DNA of 10,595 bases from Fimbriimonas sp. GTDB lineage: Bacteria; Armatimonadota; Fimbriimonadia; Fimbriimonadales; Fimbriimonadaceae. Of this stretch, positions 1 to 6,758 are shown one piece after another (position 1 is the first letter of the stretch; the number at the start of each line of letters is the position of its first letter). The notes under the pieces are model-generated. The model saw only the letters and a list, made by a program, of their open reading frames with translations. It searched no databases and was not told the DNA's origin. The translations under genes were made by a program, and so were the position numbers. The DNA is taken from assembly GCA_030447945.1 (NCBI GenBank), contig JAUJNV010000038.1, positions 10,966 to 21,560 on the forward strand, given 5' to 3'.

Positions 1-2
1 CG

Positions 3-1049
3 ATCCTCCTCGCCGGGCTCCTCGCCCTCGTCGCCCTGGGGTGCCAGAACCAAGGCAGCACCGCCACGTCTCCCGGCCCGGGCGGAGGGGCCAAGCCGGG
101 CCAGAAGCTGAAGATCGTTTACATACCGAAGAACACGGGCAACCCGTACTTCAACGAAGTGAATCGCGGTTTCGAAGAGGCTTGCAAGGAGCTCGGCGCG
201 GACTTCTTCACCACTGGCCCGGCCACCGCCGAAGCGACCTCGCAGATCCCGACCATCAAGGCGCAGATTCAGCGCGGGGTGAACGTCATCGCGATCTCCG
301 CGAACAGCCCGGACGCGCTGAACCCCGTACTGGACGAAGCCCGAAAGCGGGGTATCACCGTGGTGACGGTGGACGCGGACCTTATCGGCAACGAGAGCCA
401 CCGCGACGCCTGTGTGCTCCCGGCGGACTTCGCGGAGGTCGGCCCGGGTCAAGTCGAGCTCATGGGCAAGCTCATCGGCTACGAGGGGGACATCGCGATC
501 CTGAGCGCGACGACCGACGCTCCGAACCAGAACGCCTGGATCGCCCGGATGAAGGAGACGCTGAAGGACCCGAAGTACGCGAAGATGAAGCTCGTCGACA
601 TCGTTTACGGCGACGACGAGCCGCAGAAGAGCACCACCGAGTGCGAGGGGCTGCTCGCGAAGCACCCCAACCTGCGCGGCATCATCGCCCCCACAAGCGT
701 CGGCCTCGCCGCCGCCGCCCAGGTCGTGGACCTCGCGGGCGTCTACCCGGGCGGCCCGCGCGCCAAGGGCAAGGGGCTTCAGCTCACCGGCCTGAGCACG
801 CCCGACCAGCTCCGGAGATTCGTCGAAAAGGGCTCGATCACCGCCTTCCAGCTCTGGGCGCCGTACAACGAGGGGTACCTCGCGGCCTACGTAGGGCACC
901 AGATCCAGACGGGCAAGCTCAAGCCCGCGCCCGGAGCCGAGATCGAGACACCGAAGCTGGGCAAGAAGGTCTTCTCCGAGAAGATCGAAGCGATCGGCAG
1001 CCCGCTGCTCACCTTCGACAAGGAGAACATCGGCGAGTACAACTTCTAG
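3..1049 (+). CDS. RhaS/LsrB-family sugar-binding lipoprotein of an ABC importer (5' end off window)
   Basis: The frame is open from the left edge, so the start codon and n-region lie outside the window; 348 residues are visible. A hydrophobic Leu/Ala stretch ends at Cys14 (codon 42-44, ALGC), an imperfect lipobox, then a Gly/Pro/Ser linker. The mature part is a periplasmic-binding-protein fold (Peripla_BP_4 type). It starts with KIVYIPKNTGNPYF and includes AISANSPDAL, ILSATTDAPNQNAW, IVYGDDEPQKS and IIAPTSVGLAAAAQ, and it ends in FDKENIGEYNF. The middle motifs resemble the rhamnose-binding RhaS of rhizobia as I recall it, and the ending resembles LsrB of enteric bacteria. The family captures a sugar or AI-2-like ligand outside the cell for an ABC permease. 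The ligand cannot be fixed from sequence; rhamnose is the better guess. The gene is intact to its TAG. No transporter gene follows: a large inverted repeat does. Confidence 0.9.
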   Translation: MLLAGLLALVALGCQNQGSTATSPGPGGGAKPGQKLKIVYIPKNTGNPYFNEVNRGFEEACKELGADFFTTGPATAEATSQIPTIKAQIQRGVNVIAISANSPDALNPVLDEARKRGITVVTVDADLIGNESHRDACVLPADFAEVGPGQVELMGKLIGYEGDIAILSATTDAPNQNAWIARMKETLKDPKYAKMKLVDIVYGDDEPQKSTTECEGLLAKHPNLRGIIAPTSVGLAAAAQVVDLAGVYPGGPRAKGKGLQLTGLSTPDQLRRFVEKGSITAFQLWAPYNEGYLAAYVGHQIQTGKLKPAPGAEIETPKLGKKVFSEKIEAIGSPLLTFDKENIGEYNF

Positions 1050-1064
1050 CCGCGAAGGCTAATC

Positions 1065-1303
1065 CTCCCCTTTGGGAGTGCGCGAAGCTCATCGCGCTTT
1101 GCATCTGGCGCGGAGCGCCCTCTCCAGGGTTAAAGGTTGAAGGTTAGTAGGTGAGCGTTGAAGGGGACGGCTCCGGTCTGGACACTCGCTTCTCAACCTA
1201 CAACCTGACACCTTTTACCTGCAACCTTTAATCCGGCGCGACGCGCCTCGGCTCCGCCGGAAAAGGCAAAGCGCGAAGGGCTTCGCGCACTCCCAAAGGG
1301 AGA
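1065..1303. repeat. Large imperfect inverted repeat (about 100-bp arms)
   Basis: The outer arms 1068-1087 and 1281-1300 are perfect reverse complements over 20 bases (CCCTTTGGGAGTGCGCGAAG). Pairing continues inward with 13 of 15 matches (1088-1102 with 1266-1280). After a weaker part it resumes in a TTAAAGGTTGAAGG-type stretch (1129-1155) opposite its inverse at about 1190-1232. About 40-50 bases separate the arms. The whole 1050-1360 interval between the binding protein (+) and the YceI fragment (-) is taken up by this structure, and no ORF in it looks coding. The genes converge here, so it could act as a two-way terminator. No T-run follows, so a dispersed REP-like element is equally possible. 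Confidence 0.85.
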
Positions 1304-1360
1304 GCTTGGCGCTTTGCCGAAGGGGGTTGGGACGGAGGCGACTGCATCAACGGATTGGTG

Positions 1361-1530
1361 CTAGTCCTTCGCGGGCTTGTCCAAGGTCGCTTCGAGGGAG
1401 ATGCGGACCGTGACTTCGTTTCCTACCTGCGGCGTCCCGTTGGGGAGCTTCTGGTCCCAGGCAATGCCGAAGTCTTTGCGCCGGATCACGATCGGGTCGG
1501 TGACGACGCCGATTCGGGTGGTCAGGTGTT
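1361..1530 (-). pseudogene. YceI-family protein, C-terminal fragment
   Basis: Reading the minus strand to the TAG at 1361-1363 gives about 55 residues containing PIVIRRKDFGIAWDQ, LPNGTPQVGNEV and TVRISLEA. The signature xxRKDFGIxW...NG...VGxEVxxxxxxEA is the end of the YceI lipocalin-like domain, which binds polyprenoid-type lipids in the periplasm. The first two thirds of the domain, including any signal peptide, are missing. Upstream the frame runs straight into VOC/glyoxalase sequence, so no independent start exists. YceI is often found near DoxX genes (family knowledge). The family call rests on the C-terminal signature only but is quite specific. It is very likely non-functional as it stands. 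Confidence 0.75.
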
Positions 1531-1707
1531 GAGCCTCGATGCGGTGGTGGTATCCTCGGCGGAGACGAACGCCGCCATGCTCCGTAGCGCTGCGTGGAGC
1601 TCGAAGCCGAGGACGCCGCAGTAGAAGCCGAGCGCCCGCTCGAGGTCGGCGACCTTGAGGTGCACGTGCCCGACGCGGACGCCGGGGTCGATGAAGCGGT
1701 GTGTCAT
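1522..1707 (-). pseudogene. VOC/glyoxalase-family protein, N-terminal fragment
   Basis: The ATG at 1707 begins 7 bases after the DoxX stop, an operon-like spacing. The product starts MTHRFIDPGVRVGHVHLKVA, then DLERALGFYCGVLGFEL. This is the first beta-alpha-beta unit of a vicinal-oxygen-chelate protein, with the early metal-ligand His in GHVHLKV. The family then expects a GGYHHxIGLNTW-like segment. Here it can be read only by switching frame twice: GYHHRI appears in the frame starting at 1555, and LNT followed by TGA in the original frame at 1522. The remaining half or more of a normal 120-150-residue VOC domain is absent, replaced by YceI sequence. The substrate is unknown. Confidence 0.78.
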
Positions 1708-1714
1708 CGGTCCG

Positions 1715-2128
1715 TTAGGCGACGGTGTCGGACGAATCGGCGCGGCGGCCGATGATGCGATCGACAGGTCACGGGCCCAGGTCCGGCGAAGAAGATGTAA
1801 AGGTAGACGAAGCAGTAGAGAGGACCGCCAGGCTCACCTTGTTCATCACGGGCCAGGAAGCTCGTGCGCGCCTGGAAGTAGGCGACGGCCATCGTGCGAT
1901 TACGAGGAACGCGGCCGGCTGCGGAAGAGTTCGATCAGCAGCAGCAGGCCGCCGAAGAACTTCGATAACCCCGGCGAGGCCCATCGGGGACATGAGCTGC
2001 GCCGCGGGCTTGCGGGGTCGGGGAAGCTGGTGCTTCTGCGCCGTGTCATCAGAAACGACGCAACGATGCGCAGGACGCCGAGCACGCGGGGGCGCCCAGT
2101 GTTCGAAGAAGGAATGGTGCTGGTTCAT
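1715..2128 (-). pseudogene. DoxX-family membrane protein, many frameshifts
   Basis: The ATG at 2128 and TAA at 1715 are in the same frame and 138 codons apart, a normal DoxX size. The family sequence, however, hops among all three frames. It reads MNQHHSFFEHWAP, then VLGVLRIVASFLM, AAQLMSPMGLAGVIE, FFGGLLLLI, PAAFLV, MAVAYFQA, WPVMNK, LYCFVYLYIFFAGPGP and a tail IIGRRADSSDTVA. About eight shifts are needed in 414 bases, and they cancel to zero. The segments carry the hydrophobic helices and the FFGG, RPAAF and AYFQA signatures of the DoxX/DoxD family, four-helix membrane proteins linked to sulfur and redox metabolism. It lies between the Rrf2 gene and VOC, probably in one transcript. Natural decay or uncorrected sequence are both possible. 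Confidence 0.85.
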
Positions 2129-2140
2129 GGTGAGTATTTC

Positions 2141-2159
2141 CTGTAGTGGTTTCTACAAG
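2141..2159. promoter_or_regulatory. Operator-like dyad before the DoxX gene
   Basis: On the minus strand this reads CTTGTAGAAACCACTACAG: TGTAG, 7 bases, CTACA, a perfect 5-bp dyad. It lies 12 bases before the DoxX ATG, followed by GGAAA, which may be part of the ribosome binding site. It resembles the element before the Rrf2 gene (TTGTA...TTACGGGAA), so the two may bind the same regulator. That is an inference from two sites only. Confidence 0.4.
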
Positions 2160-2182
2160 TGGAGATAAAGCTTTGAGGGTCG

Positions 2183-2603
2183 TTAGCCGCAGGACCGGGC
2201 GCGGAGGTCGCTGACGACCTCGGCCATCGTGGTCGCGGCGAGCTGGTCTTCCAACGTACGCTGAGCTCGCCGAACACCGCCCAGAGCGGCTTGGATGTTC
2301 GCGCCGATAAAGGCACTTCGGCAGTTCGGGCGTGGATGGACCGCGAACAGCTCGCCGTCATCCTCCACCGCCTGCGCTACATCGAGCGCCACGTGATCCT
2401 GTCCAGGGTCTTGGTGAGCTGTGCGCCAGGTACGCCCTGCCGTGCTGGGAGGAGCCCGATCGGCGCATGCCGTCGCTGCGGTCGACCACCGGATTCACGC
2501 CAATGCTGCCCGCCATCCACTCCGACGTGGGTTCCTCCCCGTGATCCTCGCCCAAGAGGGAAAGGAAATGGACGGCGATGGCGAATCGATTGGCGGTGCG
2601 CAT
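2183..2603 (-). pseudogene. Rrf2-family transcriptional regulator, frameshifted
   Basis: The start is ATG at 2601-2603, preceded by GGGAAGG, a usable ribosome binding site. The N-terminus MRTANRFAIAVHFLSLLGE, then SEWMAGSIGVNPVV, is the winged-helix start of Rrf2 proteins. After a shift come GVPGAQLTKTLDRIT and then, in a third frame, ALDVAQAVEDDGELFAVHP, followed by FIGANIQAAL and LEDQLAATTMAEVV with TAA at 2183-2185. These match the recognition-wing and dimerisation parts of an Rrf2 protein of about 140 residues. At least two shifts are needed. Only one Cys is visible in the region where IscR/NsrR carry three Fe-S ligands, so it looks like a non-cluster member. It heads the DoxX/VOC/YceI operon and is probably its regulator, perhaps autoregulated through the dyad at 2620-2636. 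Confidence 0.85.
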
Positions 2604-2619
2604 ACGTTTTATCCTTCCC

Positions 2620-2636
2620 GTAACATCTATACTTAC
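2620..2636. promoter_or_regulatory. Operator/promoter-like dyad before the Rrf2 gene
   Basis: The minus strand reads CTTGTAAGTATAGATGTTACGG, with GTAA, 9 bases, TTAC forming a dyad. TATAGA inside it could be a -10 box, located about 20 bases before the ATG at 2603. The overlap of a possible -10 with a dyad suits autorepression by the Rrf2 protein. The element resembles the one at 2141-2159, although its half-site spacing is 2 bases longer. Confidence 0.4.
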
Positions 2637-2639
2637 AAG

Positions 2640-3119
2640 AAGCGGACAGGGCAGCCGCCGCGTCTGCCCCGAGCGGAACTGGTAGCGTCTGGCGCTGGGG
2701 TTGACCGAGTGGCCATCGACATCGACATCAGGCTCGACGCGGCGCAGGTCAGCCCGCCGAGTTGCGCCTCCTGTTCTGGCCACCGGGTCCTGGCGCCGCC
2801 GCCTGCGAGGCGCGATCTACGGCTGGGGTTATCGAGAAGGATCGGCTCTGACGACGGACAGTTCCGCCTTGCCCCCCGTTCCCCTCTCCGAGTCCCTGGA
2901 CGGGTGGCTCAGCGTCGAGAAGCGCCCTGCGGCGACTTCCTTTGGCCCCAACGAGGATCTGACGGCGCACTACTGAGGTTCCTACCGGGACGACTGCACG
3001 TGGGTGGATACCGGCAGCGCCTCCCCTGACAGCCCCGACGAACGGATCGAGCGGTGGAGCGCTTCGGCCACAACCGGATCGAGGATTTCGAGCATTCCGA
3101 GCTCCAGCGACGATGAGAA
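2640..3119. other. Stretch without a convincing gene
   Basis: Several overlapping reading frames exist on both strands, including a plus-strand frame at 2701-2976 (91 codons). None has a clear ribosome binding site, domain or signal peptide that I recognise. A plus-strand frame segment ERFGHNRIEDFEHSELQRR (3057-3113) looks protein-like and leads, after a TGA, towards the repeat at 3120. The stretch may therefore be the 5' part of a decayed plus-strand gene. No function can be suggested. Confidence 0.45.
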
Positions 3120-3280
3120 GAGCCGAATGGACCGAATGACGCAGAAGACTGGCTCGTCGCCTGCCTCGGGAAGCGTTCGGCATCTCGCTCGTGGGACCCC
3201 AATGGCAGGCCCACCTCCGCGAGTTGGCGGAGGAGCCGCGAGCTCGACTGAGTGAACGACCGTTAGATCCGGCAGCCGCC
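3120..3280 (+). repeat. Diverged repeat copy 1 (decayed coding segment)
   Basis: This segment aligns with 8277-8436 in the same orientation. Shared words in the same order are GAGCCGAATGGACC (3120-3133), a TGGCTCRTCGCCTGCC block, GGACCCCAATGG and AGATCCGSCAGCCG. Spacing between the words is nearly equal: about 70 bases here and 73 there between the last two. By eye about three quarters of the bases match. Frame-corrected plus-strand reading gives DAEDWLVACLGK then FGISLVGPQWQAHLRELAEE, which looks like a real helical peptide. I do not recognise the family. Both copies contain frameshifts. Confidence 0.6.
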
Positions 3281-3301
3281 TCTCCAAGGTCAAGAGGCGG
3301 C
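3275..3301. terminator. GC-rich hairpin (terminator-like, no T-run)
   Basis: GCCGCCTCT pairs perfectly with AGAGGCGGC across a 9-base loop. It lies at the end of repeat copy 1 and about 220 bases before the exported SH3 gene. No T-run follows on either strand, so intrinsic termination is only a possibility. Confidence 0.4.
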
Positions 3302-3520
3302 CCACCACGACCCCGCTATCCAGAACGCGGGACAGGGGAACGTGGGCCGGCGGACACTGAGAAGCGGAGAAGGGAGGGGGACCCAGGTTCGACGTTTGCT
3401 TTGCCTCTACCTTCACGCTAGTAGGCCAGCGACTACTCGTCGTCATACTAGATGGGGGATGTTGACCAAGTCTCCTGGGGAAATGCTGCTACTATTCGTT
3501 CATCGCGATCTAGGTGGGGA

Positions 3521-4363
3521 ATGCTTTCGATGCCGCTCCGTCCGATCCTGTTAATTTTTGCGCTCATTGCCTCGACCGTGGCTCTCGCGCACCTCCAAGT
3601 CAAGCCCAGCGGGCCTCAGGTAATTGGGCGGCTTGGAACGACGACCCGGAATGCTCCGATCTATTTCGGGCCTAGCAAGAACAGCAGAGTTCTCTACCGT
3701 GCTAAGCCTCAGGAGAGCCTCGTGGTGTCGCCGGCAAAGGTCAAGGGCTGGCTACGGGTCGCCCTCAACAATGGACTGCACGGCTATGTGGAGCAACCGC
3801 GAGTGCGGCAGCTGCCGTTCGAAGTGACTTACGCGCCCCCGCCGGCGAAAGAGGCGGTCAAGGGGATCACCGCCATCACGGCGGCCAAGATCCGTCGGGC
3901 CGCCAAGATCGCGGAAGAGTGGCTGCGTAAGGATGTTCGGATGGATCGACCTAGGCGCATGAAGAGTCACGAGCTGGTGCGCGCGATCTTTCGCGAGGCG
4001 CGCCACGAACTGCCGCGAGATCTGAAGAGCCAGGCGAGGATGGGACAACCCGTCAAGCATCTAGAGCACCTACGCGCCGGAGACCGCTTGTACTTCGCCA
4101 TGGGAACCGGCACAAGGATTAGTCATGTCGGCATCTTTCTGGGACACGGCGAGTTCATACCACTTGCTCCCAGGGGGGGAAAGGTTCAAATAGAATTTTT
4201 GAGTGTCCGCGGGGGCGACGGGCTCGTCGGTGCGGGCCGCATTAAGCATTCCAAAACCCTCTTCCGGATTAAATGGACCACCGTGATCTTGCTTAAGCCA
4301 TACGGGGTGGGGGGCAGCCAGTCGTGCCGTGGGGCGGGCAGCGGCACGAAAGGAGCCAGATGA
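3521..4363 (+). CDS. Exported SH3 plus NlpC/P60-like protein lacking the catalytic cysteine
   Basis: The start was chosen at ATG 3521 (MLSMPLRPILLIFALIAST, then VALA), because it gives a clean signal peptide with a VALA cleavage site. ATG 3530 gives better spacing from AGGTGGGG (3512-3519), and the frame is also open back to 3452. An SH3-like domain covers about residues 35-95 (APIYFGPSKNSRVLYRAK, GWLRVALNNGLHGYVE). The C-terminal half follows the NlpC/P60 cell-wall peptidase plan: SHELVRAIFREA, LPRDLKSQ, HLRAGDRLYF and SHVGIFLGHGEFI. The catalytic motif normally reads D-C-S-G-L-V; here it is K-S-H-E-L-V, with Ser (AGT at 3965-3967) in place of Cys. The His of SHVGI (4124-4126) is kept. A periplasmic wall-binding, non-hydrolytic role is likely. 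The frame is intact, unlike the clusters around it. No operon partner is evident; a TPR gene follows 136 bases later. Confidence 0.78.
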   Translation: MLSMPLRPILLIFALIASTVALAHLQVKPSGPQVIGRLGTTTRNAPIYFGPSKNSRVLYRAKPQESLVVSPAKVKGWLRVALNNGLHGYVEQPRVRQLPFEVTYAPPPAKEAVKGITAITAAKIRRAAKIAEEWLRKDVRMDRPRRMKSHELVRAIFREARHELPRDLKSQARMGQPVKHLEHLRAGDRLYFAMGTGTRISHVGIFLGHGEFIPLAPRGGKVQIEFLSVRGGDGLVGAGRIKHSKTLFRIKWTTVILLKPYGVGGSQSCRGAGSGTKGAR

Positions 4364-4499
4364 AGGCGCCCTTTGCCTTCGTGGCATTAACGCCTCTCGG
4401 TAGTGGAGCAAGGGCGAACAGAGCGGGCCGATGCGTTAAGGGACCGTGGGGAAGAGGTAGGTATCGTCCCGGAGAGCAAGGCGCGGAGGAAGGTGTGAC

Positions 4500-5159
4500 G
4501 TGAGTCTTTTCCAGCTGACATGGGAGCGGCAGTCCGCGGACGAGGTGCTGGTTCTCCTGGCCGAATCGGTGGCCTACCTCGACGCGGTGTGGGCGGAGCG
4601 TTACCTACAAGCGGCCATCAGCCTGTGTCCGGAGAACTCTCTGGCCCGCTACCGCCTCGGGAAGCTCCGGATGAGCCAAGGCGACTTGGAGGGAGCGGCC
4701 GAGTCTTTCGCCGGGAGCCTGCATCTGCTCCCCGACCACGTGCCGACCCGCTTTGCCCTCGCCCAGTGCATCTGCGCCCTCGGACTTCACGAGGAGGGGC
4801 TTATCGAGCTCGAGACGGTTCTCAGGGATGCTCCCGCTCATCCAGGCGCGCTCAGCCTGAAGTTCCGCACGTTCCTCGAAGTGGGACGATATGAAGAGGC
4901 GTCCGCCCTCTACGACGCCGAACCCCAACTCAGGGAGCCGCGGGCTAATCGAGTGCTGTATGCGCGCCTCTGCCGCCGTCTCGGGAAGACGGAAGAGTAC
5001 GAAGCGACCCTCTGCACGCTGAAGCCGTCGGACCTCAAGAAGCTGGCGCGCCAGGTCGATTCCGAGGGTGGAATCCTCAGCATCGGGGCTCATCCGAGTC
5101 GCCGATGTGAGATAGGGCCGAGTGGACGTGCTGGAGGCACGCGCGGGCCCCAAAAGTAG
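4500..5159 (+). CDS. TPR-repeat protein
   Basis: GTG at 4500 follows GGAGGAAGG (4485-4493) at a 6-base spacing, a strong ribosome binding site that fixes the start. The 219-residue product has no signal peptide or membrane segment, so it is probably cytoplasmic. Residues about 32-140 form tandem TPR units with typical spacing: AERYLQAAISLCPENSLARY, LGKLRMSQGDLEGAAESF, LPDHVPTRFALAQCICALG, and APAHPGALSLKFRTFLEVGR then YEEASALYDAEP. A further helix pair lies at about 150-180 (NRVLYARLCRRLGKTEEYEA). The tail from about 188 is Gly/Arg rich and low in order. TPR proteins are protein-binding scaffolds; the partner is unknown. It converges with the LemA operon across the hairpin at 5224-5367. Coding quality is good and no frameshift is seen. 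Confidence 0.85.
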   Translation: MSLFQLTWERQSADEVLVLLAESVAYLDAVWAERYLQAAISLCPENSLARYRLGKLRMSQGDLEGAAESFAGSLHLLPDHVPTRFALAQCICALGLHEEGLIELETVLRDAPAHPGALSLKFRTFLEVGRYEEASALYDAEPQLREPRANRVLYARLCRRLGKTEEYEATLCTLKPSDLKKLARQVDSEGGILSIGAHPSRRCEIGPSGRAGGTRGPQK

Positions 5160-5223
5160 AGCCCGGTGCCGAGAAAGCTTTGATCGAACCTAAAGCTCCG
5201 AGGTGCGCAACCACCTCTCCAGC

Positions 5224-5367
5224 CCATCCCCGAAACCTCCTTGTGCTGTAGTCGCAGGTCTTCAGCCTGCGCAGGGCTTTTCGTTCTTCCCCAACGTTCG
5301 TTCGTAGCGCTACGCTCTTGCGCAGGCTGAAGACCTGCGACTACAGCACAAGGGGGTTTCGGGATGG
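5224..5367. repeat. Long near-perfect hairpin repeat, copy A
   Basis: The arms 5224-5273 and 5319-5367 are reverse complements over about 49 bases with only a small gap and one mismatch near the outer end. The core is TTGTGCTGTAGTCGCAGGTC continuing into TTCAGCCTGCGCA, and the loop is about 45 bases. It lies between the convergent TPR (+) and LemA (-) genes. A diverged copy lies at 9166-9310. The arrangement fits a transcription-end or REP-like dispersed element. It is too long and too perfect to be chance. Confidence 0.9.
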
Positions 5368-5413
5368 ATTGGATCTTGTCCTCGCACTGGGACATCAACA
5401 GATCGGCAAACCT

Positions 5414-5947
5414 TCAGAGGGCGACGGAGGGGACGGATCTTTCCGCGCCTTCGGCGCTGAAGAGGGGCTCTTCTCCGCCTCCGACGGCGCCCTGGAAGAA
5501 TGCGCCGGGGAAGGTGGAGAGGCGGGTGTTGTAGTTCGTCGCGACGTTGTTGTAGAACTCGCGGCGGTCGGCGATGGACTCCTCCAGGCGCGACAGCTCC
5601 CGCTGCAGCTCGAGGAAGTTCGCCCCCGCCCGGAGGGTCGGATGTGCTTCCGCGACGGCGATGAGGGCAGGCAGGGAGCGGCCCAGCTCCATTTCCGCGC
5701 CGATGCGGGTCGCCGTGTCAGGCGCAGAGTGCGCGAGCGAGCCCGCCTCGGTCACTCGGGTCAGGGTCTCCTGTTCGTGCTGAGCGGCGCCCTTCACGGT
5801 GGCGACGAGGTTCGGCACGAGATCCCATCGCCGCTTCAGGAGCGCATCCACGTCGGCCCATGCGCGGCGCACTTGGCGCTTGAGTCCGATCAGGCCGTTA
5901 TAGACGGAGACCAGCCAGATGAGCGTCACCGCTCCCAGTACCGCCAT
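5414..5947 (-). CDS. lemA: LemA family protein
   Basis: This 177-residue protein covers the family's usual length. It has an N-terminal membrane anchor (AVLGAVTLIWLVSV), then the LemA signature YNGLIGLKRQVRRAWADVD, LLKRRWDLVPNLVATVKG and HEQETLTRVTEA. Long helices follow (AVAEAHPTLRAGANFLELQ, REFYNNVATNYNTRLSTFPG) and then a charged tail ending SVPSVAL. The short N-terminus topology puts the helical bundle in the periplasm. The cellular role of LemA is not settled. The start at 5947 lacks an obvious Shine-Dalgarno sequence; it overlaps the end of the GIDE gene upstream, so translational coupling is likely. It is the last gene of a three-gene minus-strand operon and the only one without frameshifts. 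A second LemA 3' end lies at 9354-9440. Confidence 0.93.
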   Translation of the reverse strand: MAVLGAVTLIWLVSVYNGLIGLKRQVRRAWADVDALLKRRWDLVPNLVATVKGAAQHEQETLTRVTEAGSLAHSAPDTATRIGAEMELGRSLPALIAVAEAHPTLRAGANFLELQRELSRLEESIADRREFYNNVATNYNTRLSTFPGAFFQGAVGGGEEPLFSAEGAERSVPSVAL

Positions 5948-6756
5948 GACCGGAGATTTTTGTTGCGTCCATAGAGTCCGTTCGGAGCCTTCCTCGCTTC
6001 CAGATCGCCGCCCCGCACACCACGAAGAGGCCGAGACCGGCGAGCGCGGCGAAGAGTTCTCCGAGCGACCGCTTCCACTGGCCGGGAGCTCAACGAGCCT
6101 TCCGCGACCACCAGCATACAGTGGAAGTCGTCGTAGCGTAGCGCGCCGGAGACGAGATTGCCGGCGATTTCCAGCTCAGCAACTGGGGGAATGTAGTTCC
6201 ACCGTCGTCCGCCGGTCGCCGACGCTGGGGCTGAAGGAGCCGGTGCCCGAAGCTGTTGTAGTAGCTCTGGCTGTGCTTGGGGTGGAACTCGCCCTTTCGG
6301 GATGGACCTCCGCAGCGCCGGTCGTCGCCGTCCAACTCAAACACGCACGAGCCGGAATCCGAGTCGGAGGCATCCCAGGAGCAGGCAAGTCACCGTCTGT
6401 GCGCCCCTGCGAGTCCCGCTCCGTTCGCGTGTGCCGGCGGTACTCCTGGGTGGGACTAAGCGTAGTAGATGCACAAAATGCCCCCGGTCCTGCTGCGGGT
6501 CTGGGCCTCTTCCTCGCGGTGCTCTCGATCCTTGAACCTTACCCACCCTTGGGAGCGCTGCGCAGCTTGGACACCGGCGTGTTCTTCAAGAGCTGCCCTT
6601 GCACCCACCAGCGATGGGCGGCACCCGTGAGCAGAAGTCCGAAGCCCAAGGCCCCCGCCGGGATGAACGCGCTCGCATCTCCCTGGTACTTCCTGAAATA
6701 GCCAGAACCAGAGCGGGCGCCAGCAGAACGCCTCCGATTCCGGCCAAGAGAGCCAT
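5926..6756 (-). pseudogene. GIDE-domain (E3-ligase-like) membrane protein, frameshifted
   Basis: Reading the minus strand with frame changes gives, in order: MALLAGIGGVLLAPALVLAI (membrane helix, start at 6756), KYQGDASAFIPAGALGFGLL (second helix), LLKNTPVSKLRSAPKG (GIDE signature), CIYY, QEYRRHTRTERDSQG, FHPKHSQSYYNSFGH, SFSPSVGDRRTTVEL, VAELEIAGNLVSGALRYDDF and a last helix LGELFAALAGLGLFVVCGAA. This is the layout of bacterial proteins with the GIDE domain of MUL1/MULAN. They lack a RING finger, so ligase activity is not implied. At least five frame changes are needed. It would be the partner gene of LemA directly downstream. The family is recognised with good confidence; whether it is functional depends on whether the shifts are real. 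Confidence 0.82.
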
Positions 6757-6758
6757 GC

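Noticed and set aside
41..1147. 368-codon plus-strand ORF overlapping the binding-protein gene
   Set aside because: It is very rich in Arg, Gly and His and lies in another frame of the clear RhaS/LsrB-type gene, so it is a shadow.
1129..1175. TTAAAGG/TTGAAGG short repeats as a CRISPR array
   Set aside because: The units are only about 7 bases with no spacers; they form part of the larger inverted repeat.
2982..3446. 154-codon minus-strand ORF
   Set aside because: There is no recognisable domain or ribosome binding site, and it crosses repeat copy 1, whose conserved peptide is on the plus strand. It is probably a high-GC shadow frame.
3462..3495. TTGACC and TACTAT as a promoter for the SH3/NlpC-like gene
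   Set aside because: The spacer is 22 bases, too long for a standard sigma-70-type promoter, and no better -10 box is present at 17 bases.
4605..5153. 182-codon minus-strand ORF
   Set aside because: It is antisense to the TPR gene, which has a strong ribosome binding site and clear repeats.
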